Part shown: piece after piece, positions 1-6,635 of the stretch
Position numbering within the stretch: position 1 is the stretch's first letter
Layout: each line of letters opens with the position of its first letter
From: an uncultured Actinoplanes sp.
GTDB taxonomy: Bacteria > Actinomycetota > Actinomycetes > Mycobacteriales > Micromonosporaceae
DNA length: 10,726 nt
Assembly (NCBI RefSeq): GCF_934643405.1
Contig: NZ_CAKUCL010000251.1
Span: forward strand, 1 to 10,726
Reading direction: 5' to 3'
Notes under the pieces: generated by a model
Seen by the model: only the letters and a program-made list of their open reading frames with translations
What the model was told of the DNA's origin: nothing
Databases searched by the model: none
Program-made: the position numbers and the translations under genes

Positions 1-81
1 GGGCCGGAGCGGCCGGGGCCGGAGCGGCCGGGGCCGGGGCGGCCGGGGCCGGGACCGGAGCGGCCGGGGCCGGGGCGGTGG
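1..81. repeat. 15-bp GC-rich tandem repeat coding for APAAP units
   Basis: Five consecutive copies of a unit of the form GGGCCGGRGCGGCCG begin at 1, 16, 31, 46 and 67. The fourth copy is 21 bp because of a 6-bp insertion, which keeps the reading frame. The last copy decays into unique sequence. Read on the minus strand it encodes repeated Ala-Pro-Ala-Ala-Pro. The array may continue beyond the left edge. Copy number is likely to vary by slippage, with in-frame consequences for the Pro-rich protein. Confidence 0.8.
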
Positions 82-352
82 AGGCGGCGGGTTCGGAGTT
101 CGGAGCGGCATGGGCCGAGGCGGTGGAGACGGTGGCGGGCTCGGTGGGCGGAGCGGTGGAGGGCGCGGTGAAGGCGGCCTCGGCGCTCAGAGCCTCGACC
201 TTCGGAGCGTGAGCGCCGGGCTCGGATGCGTGTGGCGGCTCGGGCGTCGGGATCGGGTCGTCCGGCGGGATCGGCTGCGGCGGCTCCGGGTCGGGGGACG
301 GCATCGGAGCGGGCTCCGGATGACCCGGCTCACCGCCCTGCGGGTGCGTCAT
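1..352 (-). CDS. Partial Pro/Ala-rich protein of unknown function (5' part only)
   Basis: The frame opens with ATG at 352 and runs 117 codons to the window edge without a stop, so the C-terminal part is missing. A good ribosome binding site, GGAGGG (357..362 on the plus strand as CCCTCC), lies 4 nt before the ATG. The visible protein begins MTHPQGGEPGHPEPAPMPSP and is almost entirely Pro, Ala, Glu, Ser and Thr, ending in a run of APAAP units coded by a 15-bp tandem repeat. Such composition predicts an extended, disordered N-terminal region; no folded domain, signal peptide or membrane segment is visible. It is divergent from the DUF4177 gene. In mycobacteria the divergent neighbour at this place is an ArsA-type ATPase, but that family does not normally start with a long Pro-rich segment, so I do not transfer the name. 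The coding call rests on the ribosome binding site, the uninterrupted frame and the divergent arrangement; the function is unknown. Confidence 0.6.
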   Translation of the reverse strand, partial: MTHPQGGEPGHPEPAPMPSPDPEPPQPIPPDDPIPTPEPPHASEPGAHAPKVEALSAEAAFTAPSTAPPTEPATVSTASAHAAPNSEPAASTAPAPAAPVPAPAAPAPAAPAPAAPA

Positions 353-399
353 GTCGCCCTCCGTGATCTCCCGGTTGCACGCCGGCCGCGCGCCCGCTC

Positions 400-436
400 A
401 GCCTAGCCAAACGCACCCGGCCGCGGGTCCTAAGCT
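400..436. promoter_or_regulatory. Possible divergent promoters between the Pro-rich gene and DUF4177-ridA
   Basis: The 119 bases between the two divergent start codons must carry promoters for both directions. A TAnnnT-type -10 candidate on the plus strand is TAAGCT at 431..436, and one on the minus strand is TAGGCT (plus strand AGCCTA, 400..405). Neither has a convincing -35 hexamer, so both calls are weak. Nothing else is recognisable in the gap. Confidence 0.25.
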
Positions 437-471
437 GACGCGGTACCCGACGATTAGGGAGTATGCAGGCG

Positions 472-627
472 ATGCAGAAGTGGGAGTACGTGACCGTGCC
501 CCTGCTGGTCCACGCGACCAAGCAGATCCTCGACAACTGGGGCGAGGACGGGTGGGAGTTGGTGCAGGTGGTGCCCGGGCCCAATGCCGAGCAGCTGATC
601 GCATACATGAAGCGGGCGAAGTCGTGA
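472..627 (+). CDS. DUF4177 family small protein
   Basis: This encodes a 51-residue protein, MQKWEYVTVPLLVHATKQ..., with the hallmark DUF4177 features: an N-terminal KWEY strand and the segment GEDGWELVQV in the middle (about residues 26-35). The fold is expected to be a small cytosolic beta-alpha-beta unit; no biochemical function is known for the family. An in-frame ATG at 463 would add three residues, but GGGAG at 457..461 is then only 1 nt from the start, whereas it lies 10 nt before ATG 472, and KWEY is normally at the extreme N-terminus. The stop overlaps the next start as GTGA (624..627), so translation is probably coupled to the RidA gene. The mycobacterial Rv3678A/Rv3678c pair has the same arrangement. 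The family assignment is strong; the role is unknown. Confidence 0.85.
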   Translation: MQKWEYVTVPLLVHATKQILDNWGEDGWELVQVVPGPNAEQLIAYMKRAKS

Positions 628-1109
628 CGACTCCGGTTGCTGGGGAGGGCGGCGTCGACGCGTACGGGAGATTGGCCGAACTCGGTCTCACCCTGCCGAC
701 CGTGGTGCCGCCGCTCGCGGCGTACGTCCCGGCGGTGCAGTCCGGCAACTATGTGTACGTCTCCGGCCAGCTGCCCATGGTCGACGGCAAGCTGCCGCTG
801 ACCGGCAAGGTCGGCGCCGAGGTCACCGAGGAGCAGGCGGCCGGGCTGGCCCGCACCTGCGCGCTCAACGCCCTGGCGGCGATCGAGTCGCTGGTCGGTC
901 TCGGCCGGATTGTCAAGATCGTAAAGGTGACAGGTTTTGTCGCCTCGGCGCCGGGCTTCACCGGTCAGCCCGCCGTGATCAACGGAGCGTCGAACCTCTT
1001 CGGTGACGTGCTGGGCGAGCAGGGTCGGCATGCCCGCAGCGCGGTCGGCGTGTCCGAGCTGCCCCTCGGCTCGCCGGTCGAGGTGGAGATCATCGCCGAG
1101 GTTCAGTGA
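624..1109 (+). CDS. RidA/YjgF/YER057c/UK114 family protein
   Basis: The 161-residue product belongs to the RidA superfamily. RidA proper is a cytosolic trimeric enamine/imine deaminase that removes reactive 2-aminoacrylate made by PLP enzymes such as threonine dehydratase. Visible hallmarks are the N-terminal strand SGNYVYVSGQLPMVDGKLP, the helix with the ALNALAAIE segment, and near the C-terminus GRHARSAVGVSELPLGSPVE. The Arg in ARSAVGV aligns with the carboxylate-binding Arg105 of E. coli RidA, so a deaminase active site is possible. At about 160 residues it is longer than RidA proper (about 130) and matches the longer actinobacterial subgroup next to MBL-fold genes, whose substrate is not established. 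The start is GTG 624, overlapping the DUF4177 stop; an ATG further upstream in the same frame (351) would run through the whole DUF4177 gene and is rejected. About 100 bases of apparently non-coding DNA follow. Confidence 0.88.
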   Translation: MTTPVAGEGGVDAYGRLAELGLTLPTVVPPLAAYVPAVQSGNYVYVSGQLPMVDGKLPLTGKVGAEVTEEQAAGLARTCALNALAAIESLVGLGRIVKIVKVTGFVASAPGFTGQPAVINGASNLFGDVLGEQGRHARSAVGVSELPLGSPVEVEIIAEVQ

Positions 1110-1113
1110 TCTT

Positions 1114-1141
1114 TTGCCGTTCCGGTTGCTTTCCGTAACCT
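1114..1141 (+). promoter_or_regulatory. Weak alternative sigma-70-like promoter upstream of the MBL gene
   Basis: TTGCCG (1114..1119) and TAACCT (1136..1141) are separated by 16 nt, which resembles a housekeeping promoter. If used, it would give a leader of about 60 nt that contains the inverted repeat at 1181..1215 as RNA. The -10 match is poor, and the TACGAT element closer to the gene is a better candidate. Confidence 0.25.
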
Positions 1142-1180
1142 GAGCGGCCTTCGGAATCGCACATCTGGTCCTCGGCTTCA

Positions 1181-1215
1181 CCCCCATGCGCGACGTACGA
1201 TTTCGCGCATGGGGG
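1181..1215 (+). promoter_or_regulatory. Leaderless-type -10 box inside a 12-bp inverted repeat at the MBL start
   Basis: CCCCCATGCGCG (1181..1192) and CGCGCATGGGGG (1204..1215) are perfect inverted copies separated by 11 nt; two more base pairs follow if one G is bulged. The spacer contains TACGAT (1196..1201), a good actinobacterial -10 hexamer, whose last base is 7 nt before the A of the MBL start codon at 1209. There is no Shine-Dalgarno sequence, so transcription probably starts at or next to the ATG. The -35 region is weak (around CGGCTT, 1173..1178). A dyad centred on the -10 element is the geometry of a repressor operator. If transcription instead began further upstream, the same repeat would form a hairpin hiding the start codon. 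The sequence is certain; the regulatory role is inferred. Confidence 0.6.
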
Positions 1216-2006
1216 GTGCAACGCTCAATGGCCTGCCGGCCTGGGTGACGCTTGTCCGTGCGCCCAACCCGGGCCCGATGACGCTGGACGGCACAAATAC
1301 GTGGGTGCTGCGCGCTCCGGGCGAGGAGTGTGCGGTCGTGATCGATCCGGGTCCGCTGCACGAGAGGCATCTCGCCCGGGTCGCCGAGCTCGGCCCGTTC
1401 CGTTACATCATGGTTACTCACCGTCACCACGATCATGTCGAGGGGGCTGCTCGGCTGTCCGAACTGTCCGACAAGACACCGGTGCTCGCCGCGGATCCGG
1501 CCTACGGAACACCGCCGGACCGGACGATCACGACAGACGGGTTGAGGATCGACGTTCTGGACACTCCCGGACACACGATGGATTCCGTGTGTTTTCTCGT
1601 CCAATGCGGGAACGATCGGGCGATGTTCACCGGCGACACGATCCTCGGGCGCGGCACGACGGTGGTGGCGGCACCGGACGGCGGTCTCGGGCCGTATCTG
1701 GAAAGCCTGGAACTGCTCACGGCGTACCCGCAAGTGATGATGTTGCCCGGCCATGGCCCGGCGCATGCCGACGTGGCCGTGCTCGCCACCTATTACCTCG
1801 AGCATCGCCGGGAGCGGCTGGCTCAGGTCGAGGCCGCGGTCCGGGCCGGCGCCGATACCCCGGAAAGGGTCGTTGACCTGGTATATCCCGACATCGAGCC
1901 GGCCGTGCGGTTTGCGGCGGAATTCTCGGCCGCGGCCCAGCTCGATTATCTCCGTCACAGAGATCGGGAATCAGGAACAAGTGCCGACGGGTTGGATCGG
2001 CTGTGA
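1209..2006 (+). CDS. Metallo-beta-lactamase-fold hydrolase, LACTB2-like
   Basis: The 265-residue protein has the MBL-fold zinc signature in order: THRHHDHVEG (His71, His73, Asp75, His76), DTPGHTMDS (His122), FTGDTILG (Asp143) and LPGHGP (His182). All expected ligands for a two-zinc site are present. After the MBL core comes a C-terminal helical region (about 195-250) like the small winged-helix extension of LACTB2-type proteins, which include RNA endonucleases; glyoxalase II-like activity is an alternative. The mycobacterial counterpart by position is Rv3677c. It is probably cytosolic, as no signal peptide is seen. The start at ATG 1209 places APNPGPMTLDGTNTW near residue 18, as usual for the family. 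The stop overlaps the following cyclase start (GTGA, 2003..2006). A/T-ending codons are clearly more frequent here than in its neighbours: roughly 22 of 77 in 1398..1630 by hand count. The fold is certain; the substrate is not. Confidence 0.88.
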   Translation: MGGATLNGLPAWVTLVRAPNPGPMTLDGTNTWVLRAPGEECAVVIDPGPLHERHLARVAELGPFRYIMVTHRHHDHVEGAARLSELSDKTPVLAADPAYGTPPDRTITTDGLRIDVLDTPGHTMDSVCFLVQCGNDRAMFTGDTILGRGTTVVAAPDGGLGPYLESLELLTAYPQVMMLPGHGPAHADVAVLATYYLEHRRERLAQVEAAVRAGADTPERVVDLVYPDIEPAVRFAAEFSAAAQLDYLRHRDRESGTSADGLDRL

Positions 2007-5000
2007 CCTGTCCTGTGTGTGGAACCGTCGCCGTGCCCGGCGCCCGCTTCTGCCACAACTGCGGGGCCGCTCTCCCAGCCGCGGCGACCCTGCCGGCGGC
2101 GGAACGGCGCATCGTCACCGTCCTCTTCGGCGACCTGTCCGATTTCACCTCCTGGTCGGAGGATCTCGACCCGGAGCGGGTCGGCGCGGTCACCGACCGG
2201 GTGCTGGCGGCGCTCGCCGGCGCGGTGAAGACGTTCGGCGGTCACGTGGACAAGCTGACCGGCGACGGGATCATGGCGGTCTTCGGTGCGCCGGTGGCCC
2301 ACGAGGACGACGCCGAGCGAGCGGTCCGCGCCGCGCTGAGCATGCAGCGCGCGGTCCGGCGGGTGCTGGACGACGAACGTGGCGGTGGCGCCCCGCTCGG
2401 CCTGCGCGTGGGCCTGAACACCGGCGAGGTGGTGGCCGGCATCCAGGCGGCCATCGAGTACACGGTCATCGGCGACACGGTGAACACCGCCGCCCGGCTG
2501 GCCGACGCGGCCGCCGTGGGCGCGGTCTACGCGGGTTCGCGTACCAGCGGCGGCACCCGGCACGTCGCCTCGTGGCGGCAGTTGCGGCCGCTGCGGCTCA
2601 AGGGCAAGCGAGAGCCGGTCCCGGCGTTCGAGCTGCTCGGCCTGCACGACGCGCCGGGCACCCGATCCGGCCTGGGCGACGAGGCGCCGTTCGTCGGGCG
2701 CGAGACCGAGCTGGGCCGGGTCGCCGGCCGGCTGGCCGAGGCGATCGACGCGGGCACCCCGCGCGTGATGGTGATGACCGCCGAGGCGGGCATCGGCAAG
2801 TCGCGCTTCGCCGGCGAGGTCAAGCGGCTCGCGGCGGGCTACGACGTGGGCAACGGGCGGTACGCGTCGCACACCGGCGCGCGAGTGCTGCGGGTGCGGT
2901 GCCGCGCGTTTGGCGAACGCCGCCGGTTCGCGCCGCTGGCCGACCTGGTCCGCAAGTCGGTCGGCCTGCCCAAGGACGTGGTCGCGACGGTTGGCCGCTC
3001 GGTGGTCGAGGAGCGGCTGCGCAAGCTCGCGAACAGGCTGAGCCGCGACGACGAGGCCGTCGACATCGACATCGACCGGCTGCTCGCGCTGCTCGGCTAC
3101 GGCGACGCGCCGGCCAACCCGGTCGGCCCTGCGGGCGGGGACTGGCAGCCGGCCGGCAAGCGGCTGGACGCCGACACCGTCTCCCGCGCGGTCGCCGACC
3201 TGCTCAACGGCCTGGCCGCCGAGGCTCCGCTGGTGGTGATCGTCGACGACCTGCACGACGCCACCGCCGCGACCGTGGACGCCCTGGGCCGTACGCTCTC
3301 GCTGCTCGACGGCCCGGTCGTGGTCCTGCTGCTCGGCCGTCCCGAGCTGGTGCGCACGGCCGGCGCGCTGACCCGGCTCGCCGACGCCGAGGTGCACACG
3401 CTGCCCCCGCTGCGCGGCGCCGACGCGTCGAGGCTGCTCACCTCTTATCTGAACGGCGGCAAGCTGCCGCAGGCGGACACCGATCGGCTGCTCGCCACCG
3501 CGCAGGGCAACCCGTTCTACCTGGCCGAGATGATCACGCTGCTGATGGAGCGTGGCGCGCTGACCCCGGCGGTCGGCGCCAACGCCGCCGACAAGTGGCA
3601 GCTGGCCAACGGATCGCTCGGCAGTCAGCTGCTCTCCCGGGACCTGGCCGCGGTGCTCGCCGCGCGCATCGACGCGCTGCCGGCCGAGCCGCGCTCGGTG
3701 CTGCGCGACGCGGCGGTGGTGGGTGACACGGTGCCGACCGGGGTGATCGAGGCGCTGCGCGAGCGGCGCGCGGTCAGCGACGCGCGGCCGGGTGCGGTGG
3801 CCGCGGTCGAGCTCGAGCGCTCGGTCGACGAGCTGCTGCAACGGCGGATGCTGCACCGGGTCCGCGGCGGTTACGCGTTCACCACGCCGCTGATGCGCGA
3901 GGCGGCGTACACCGGCATCGGCAAGGCGGATCTCGCCGACCGGCACGCGTACCTGGCGACCTGGGCGGCCCCCGAGACGGTCAACAAGCTGGGCTACGAC
4001 GGCGCGAGCCGGCTGAGCCTCACCGAGAACGAGCGGGACGCTTTCGTCGCCACTCACGCCGAGTGCGCGGTTGCGCTTGCTGATGACGTACGGCTGCGTC
4101 CCGACGCCGCCGTCCGAGAGGTTGCCCCGCTCGGCATCGCCGCGCTGGGCCGTCTCGCCCGCCGGGCGCTGGCCAACATCGAACCGGCCGCCTCGATCGA
4201 GTACGCGGAACGCGCCTCGGTGCTGGCCAAGGACGGCCTGCCGCTGCCCGACCAGCTGGTGCACGCCCGCGCGCTGCTGCGCCTGGGCCGCGCCGAGGAG
4301 GCCCTGGACCGCGGCGAGAAGATCGCGGTCAGCGCCGCCGACGAGCCGGTCAGCAAGGCCGAGGCGCTGCTGGTCGTAGGCCGGGCGCACGAGGCGCTGG
4401 GCGACACCGCCCGCGCGGTGGCCGCCTGGCAGGAGGCGCTCGAGGTGGCGACCGAGGCGGAGCTGCTGCCCGAGCGGGCCAACGCGATGCGCCGGCTCGG
4501 CATGGCCGACTTCCTGGCCGGCCGGCTCAGTCAGGCGAGCAGCCGGTTCGCCGCGGCGTACCAGGTCACGCTGGCCGCCGGCGACCGGCACGGTCAGGCC
4601 TGGGCCCTGCAGAACCTGGCCTGGGTGACCACCACCCGCGGCGACTTCGCCGGCACCGACGCGGTGCTGGGCCGGGCCGCGCGGCTCTTCGCCGAGCTGG
4701 GCGACCCGGTCGGCCGGTCCTGGCTGCGCGGCACCACGGCGTTCGCCCGGCTGCTGGCCGGCCGGTTGCACGAGTCGCGGCGGCTGGCCCGGATCTTCCT
4801 GCCGTTCGGCGACCGGGTCGGCGAGGCCTGGGCGGTCGGCACGCTGCGGGCCGTCGAGGCGTACGCGGCGAGTGAGCTGGGCGAACTGGGCGAGGCGGAC
4901 GGCGAGGCCCGCCGGGCGTACCGGGACTTCGCGGCCGTCGGCGACGATTGGGGGCGCGGTCTCGCGCTGGTGGTGCGCGGCGCGATCGCGCGCGGGCTGG

Positions 5001-5650
5001 GCGAGTTCGACCACGCCTACGACCTGCTCACCGACGCTCTCGGGTACGCCGACAAGACCGGCCACCCGTTGCTGCTGGGCATGGCCGGCACGCTGCGCGG
5101 CTTCATCGCCCTGCAACGCGGCGACCTGGCCGGCGCCGAGGCGGACGCGCGCCGGGTGATGACCGCGGTCGAGCCGCACAATCCGCTGGCCCCGGCCCAG
5201 GTCGGACCGCGGGTGCTGCTGGCCGAGGCGCGGATGCGCTCGGGCGACGCCGCGACCGCGATCGGGCTGCTCGCGCCGATCGCCACCGACACCGCGGCGC
5301 CCTCGCTGCTCTTCTCCCGGCGGCAGGCGCTGGCGTCGTACGCGTCGGCGCTGCTCGCCGAGGGCCGGGTGGACGCGGCCCAGACCTGGATCGATCGGGC
5401 CCGCGAGGTGCCAGCCGAGGACGTCCGCAGCGGCGTGGTCGCGGCGATGGTCGCGGCCCGGGTCTACGCGGCGGCCGACCGGTGCGCCGACGCGCGGTCG
5501 GCGGCCGAGGAGGCGGTGCTCCTGGCGTACTCGACCGAGCAGGTCAGCGAGCGGGCGGCGGCCGAGGAGCTGCGCGACACCCTGGCAGTGGCGGACATCG
5601 AACCGTCGCCGCCGGAAACTGTCGCGTACGCGTCCGACGTGCCGGGATGA
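2003..5650 (+). CDS. Zinc ribbon - class III adenylate cyclase - AAA/STAND ATPase - TPR signalling protein
   Basis: This encodes a 1215-residue multidomain protein. Residues 3-20 form a zinc ribbon (CPVC...CHNC, Cys3, 6, 17, 20). Residues about 36-175 are a class III nucleotidyl cyclase: FGDLSDFT carries metal ligand Asp44, KLTGDG carries Lys84 and metal ligand Asp88, and YTVIGDTVNTAAR carries Thr154, Asn161 and Arg165. Lys84/Thr154 is the ATP-specifying pair of class IIIb, and both transition-state residues (Asn, Arg) are present, so an active adenylate cyclase is predicted. FVGRETELGR (about 230) opens an AAA_16-type ATPase with Walker A AEAGIGKS (260-267) and Walker B LVVIVDDLHD (410-419). 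From about 710 to 1190 the protein is helical and TPR-like. No membrane segment is visible. The order resembles mycobacterial cyclase-ATPase regulators such as Rv0386, but without a C-terminal LuxR-type DNA-binding domain. The start is GTG 2003, overlapping the MBL stop. The upstream signal is unknown; the ATPase-TPR part is probably the sensor and regulator of cyclase activity. Confidence 0.92.
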   Translation: MTCPVCGTVAVPGARFCHNCGAALPAAATLPAAERRIVTVLFGDLSDFTSWSEDLDPERVGAVTDRVLAALAGAVKTFGGHVDKLTGDGIMAVFGAPVAHEDDAERAVRAALSMQRAVRRVLDDERGGGAPLGLRVGLNTGEVVAGIQAAIEYTVIGDTVNTAARLADAAAVGAVYAGSRTSGGTRHVASWRQLRPLRLKGKREPVPAFELLGLHDAPGTRSGLGDEAPFVGRETELGRVAGRLAEAIDAGTPRVMVMTAEAGIGKSRFAGEVKRLAAGYDVGNGRYASHTGARVLRVRCRAFGERRRFAPLADLVRKSVGLPKDVVATVGRSVVEERLRKLANRLSRDDEAVDIDIDRLLALLGYGDAPANPVGPAGGDWQPAGKRLDADTVSRAVADLLNGLAAEAPLVVIVDDLHDATAATVDALGRTLSLLDGPVVVLLLGRPELVRTAGALTRLADAEVHTLPPLRGADASRLLTSYLNGGKLPQADTDRLLATAQGNPFYLAEMITLLMERGALTPAVGANAADKWQLANGSLGSQLLSRDLAAVLAARIDALPAEPRSVLRDAAVVGDTVPTGVIEALRERRAVSDARPGAVAAVELERSVDELLQRRMLHRVRGGYAFTTPLMREAAYTGIGKADLADRHAYLATWAAPETVNKLGYDGASRLSLTENERDAFVATHAECAVALADDVRLRPDAAVREVAPLGIAALGRLARRALANIEPAASIEYAERASVLAKDGLPLPDQLVHARALLRLGRAEEALDRGEKIAVSAADEPVSKAEALLVVGRAHEALGDTARAVAAWQEALEVATEAELLPERANAMRRLGMADFLAGRLSQASSRFAAAYQVTLAAGDRHGQAWALQNLAWVTTTRGDFAGTDAVLGRAARLFAELGDPVGRSWLRGTTAFARLLAGRLHESRRLARIFLPFGDRVGEAWAVGTLRAVEAYAASELGELGEADGEARRAYRDFAAVGDDWGRGLALVVRGAIARGLGEFDHAYDLLTDALGYADKTGHPLLLGMAGTLRGFIALQRGDLAGAEADARRVMTAVEPHNPLAPAQVGPRVLLAEARMRSGDAATAIGLLAPIATDTAAPSLLFSRRQALASYASALLAEGRVDAAQTWIDRAREVPAEDVRSGVVAAMVAARVYAAADRCADARSAAEEAVLLAYSTEQVSERAAAEELRDTLAVADIEPSPPETVAYASDVPG

Positions 5651-5668
5651 TCGCGACCGGTCCTGGCG

Positions 5669-5674
5669 TATTTT
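5669..5674 (+). promoter_or_regulatory. Leaderless-type -10 box of the kinase gene
   Basis: The 31-bp gap between the cyclase stop and the kinase ATG has no Shine-Dalgarno sequence. It does contain TATTTT at 5669..5674, whose last base is 7 nt before the A of ATG 5682, the same spacing as the TACGAT element before the MBL gene. This suggests a separate, leaderless kinase transcript starting at the ATG. No clear -35 hexamer is seen in the end of the cyclase gene. Confidence 0.5.
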
Positions 5675-5681
5675 CTCTGAC

Positions 5682-6635
5682 ATGACGGAGACCACGCCGG
5701 GTGCCCTGCCGGTACCGTACGTGCCAGGGATGTCTGGTTTGTCCGTCATGGCCCGCGGTGGGTATGCCACCGTATATCGCGCCACGCAGGACTCGGTGGG
5801 CCGCGAGGTGGCCATCAAGGTCGAGAACCGCCGCCTGGACAGCGCCCGTGACCAGGCGCGATTCCTGCGCGAGGCGCGGGCGGCCGGGCGCATGTCGTCG
5901 CACCCGCACGTGGTCGACCTCTTCGACGTCGGCGTGACGGTCGACCAGCACCCGTACCTGATCATGGAGCTCTGCGACGGGTCCTATCTGGACCGCATGC
6001 GCCGCTCGCCGCTCGGTCCGGAGGAGGCCCGCGACCTCGGCGTCAAGATCGCCGACGCGCTGGTGCACTCGCACGCCAACGGGGTGCTGCACCGCGACGT
6101 GAAGCCGGCGAACATCCTCTACTCGCACTTCAACTCGGCCGTGCTGGCCGACTTCGGCCTGGCCGTGCTGGGCGAGATGCGCGACTCGTCGGTCACGCTC
6201 GAGGTGCTCACCCCGGCGTACGCGCCGCCGGAGATGTTCCGGCACGACGACCCGTCCGGCGCCGTCGACGTGTACGCGTTGTGCGCCACGCTCTACGCGG
6301 TGATGCGGGGCCGGCCGCCGCGCTGGGACGGCGACCACAGCCCCAGCCTGATCACCCTGATGGAGCTGTTCCACAAGCCGATCCCGGACCTGCCCGGGGT
6401 GCCGCGACCGCTGGTCGACCTGCTGCGGCACGGCATGTCGAACGATCCCGCGCACCGGCCGACGGCGCTGCAACTGCGTGACTCGCTGACCGCCATGCGA
6501 TTCGACGCGCCGCCCTCGTCGCACGTGCCGCCGCCGCGCTTCGGTCAGAACGATGAGACGCCGACCGTACGCACGCCGCGCAAGCCCTCGAAGCGCAAGC
6601 GGTTCCTCGGGTTACTCGGGATCGAGGACCGCTAG
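5682..6635 (+). CDS. Soluble Hanks-type Ser/Thr protein kinase
   Basis: The 317-residue protein is a eukaryotic-like kinase. It has a Gly-rich loop ARGGYATVYRA (24-34, with the third Gly replaced by Ala), VAIK Lys46, helix-C Glu64 in FLREARAAGR, catalytic loop HRDVKPAN (137-144; Asp139, Asn144), DFG (157-159) and APPE (181-184). All catalytic residues are present, so activity is expected. The activation segment between DFG and APPE contains Ser169, Ser170, Thr172 and Thr177 as possible phosphorylation sites. After about residue 275 there is only a short tail ending in a basic stretch, PSKRKR. There is no membrane segment, PASTA or other sensor domain, unlike PknB-type kinases; the kinase domain most resembles the N-terminal kinase of PknK. 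It follows the cyclase-ATPase-TPR gene by 31 bp and may act with it. Its 3' end overlaps the convergent biotin carboxylase gene by 24 bp. Confidence 0.9.
   Translation: MTETTPGALPVPYVPGMSGLSVMARGGYATVYRATQDSVGREVAIKVENRRLDSARDQARFLREARAAGRMSSHPHVVDLFDVGVTVDQHPYLIMELCDGSYLDRMRRSPLGPEEARDLGVKIADALVHSHANGVLHRDVKPANILYSHFNSAVLADFGLAVLGEMRDSSVTLEVLTPAYAPPEMFRHDDPSGAVDVYALCATLYAVMRGRPPRWDGDHSPSLITLMELFHKPIPDLPGVPRPLVDLLRHGMSNDPAHRPTALQLRDSLTAMRFDAPPSSHVPPPRFGQNDETPTVRTPRKPSKRKRFLGLLGIEDR
6598..6633. terminator. Possible bidirectional hairpin across the convergent kinase/carboxylase 3' ends
   Basis: AGCGGTTCCTCG (6598..6609) pairs with CGAGGACCGCT (6623..6633): 11 base pairs with one bulged T and a 13-nt loop. 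The kinase stop (6633..6635) begins at the end of the right arm, and the carboxylase stop (TAA on the minus strand, 6612..6614) lies in the loop. There is no T-tract on either strand, which is common in high-GC actinobacteria. It could end both convergent transcripts, but its sequence is also constrained by coding in both directions. Confidence 0.4.

Noticed and set aside
351..623. N-terminal extension of the RidA gene from an ATG at 351
   Set aside because: It would cover the whole DUF4177 gene in another frame, and the extension lacks any similarity to RidA; GTG 624 fits the coupled start.
330..1958. A 542-codon minus-strand frame opposite RidA and MBL
   Set aside because: It overlaps two clear plus-strand genes and its translation shows no family features.
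2002..2018. TGTGA near the cyclase start as a half Crp site
   Set aside because: There is no matching TCACA half at the right spacing, and the bases are fixed by the overlapping stop and start codons.
1955..5965. A 1336-codon open frame on the minus strand opposite the cyclase gene
   Set aside because: It is an antisense shadow of a high-GC3 gene: Arg-, Gly- and Gln-rich with no recognisable domain, while the plus strand encodes clear cyclase, ATPase and TPR motifs.
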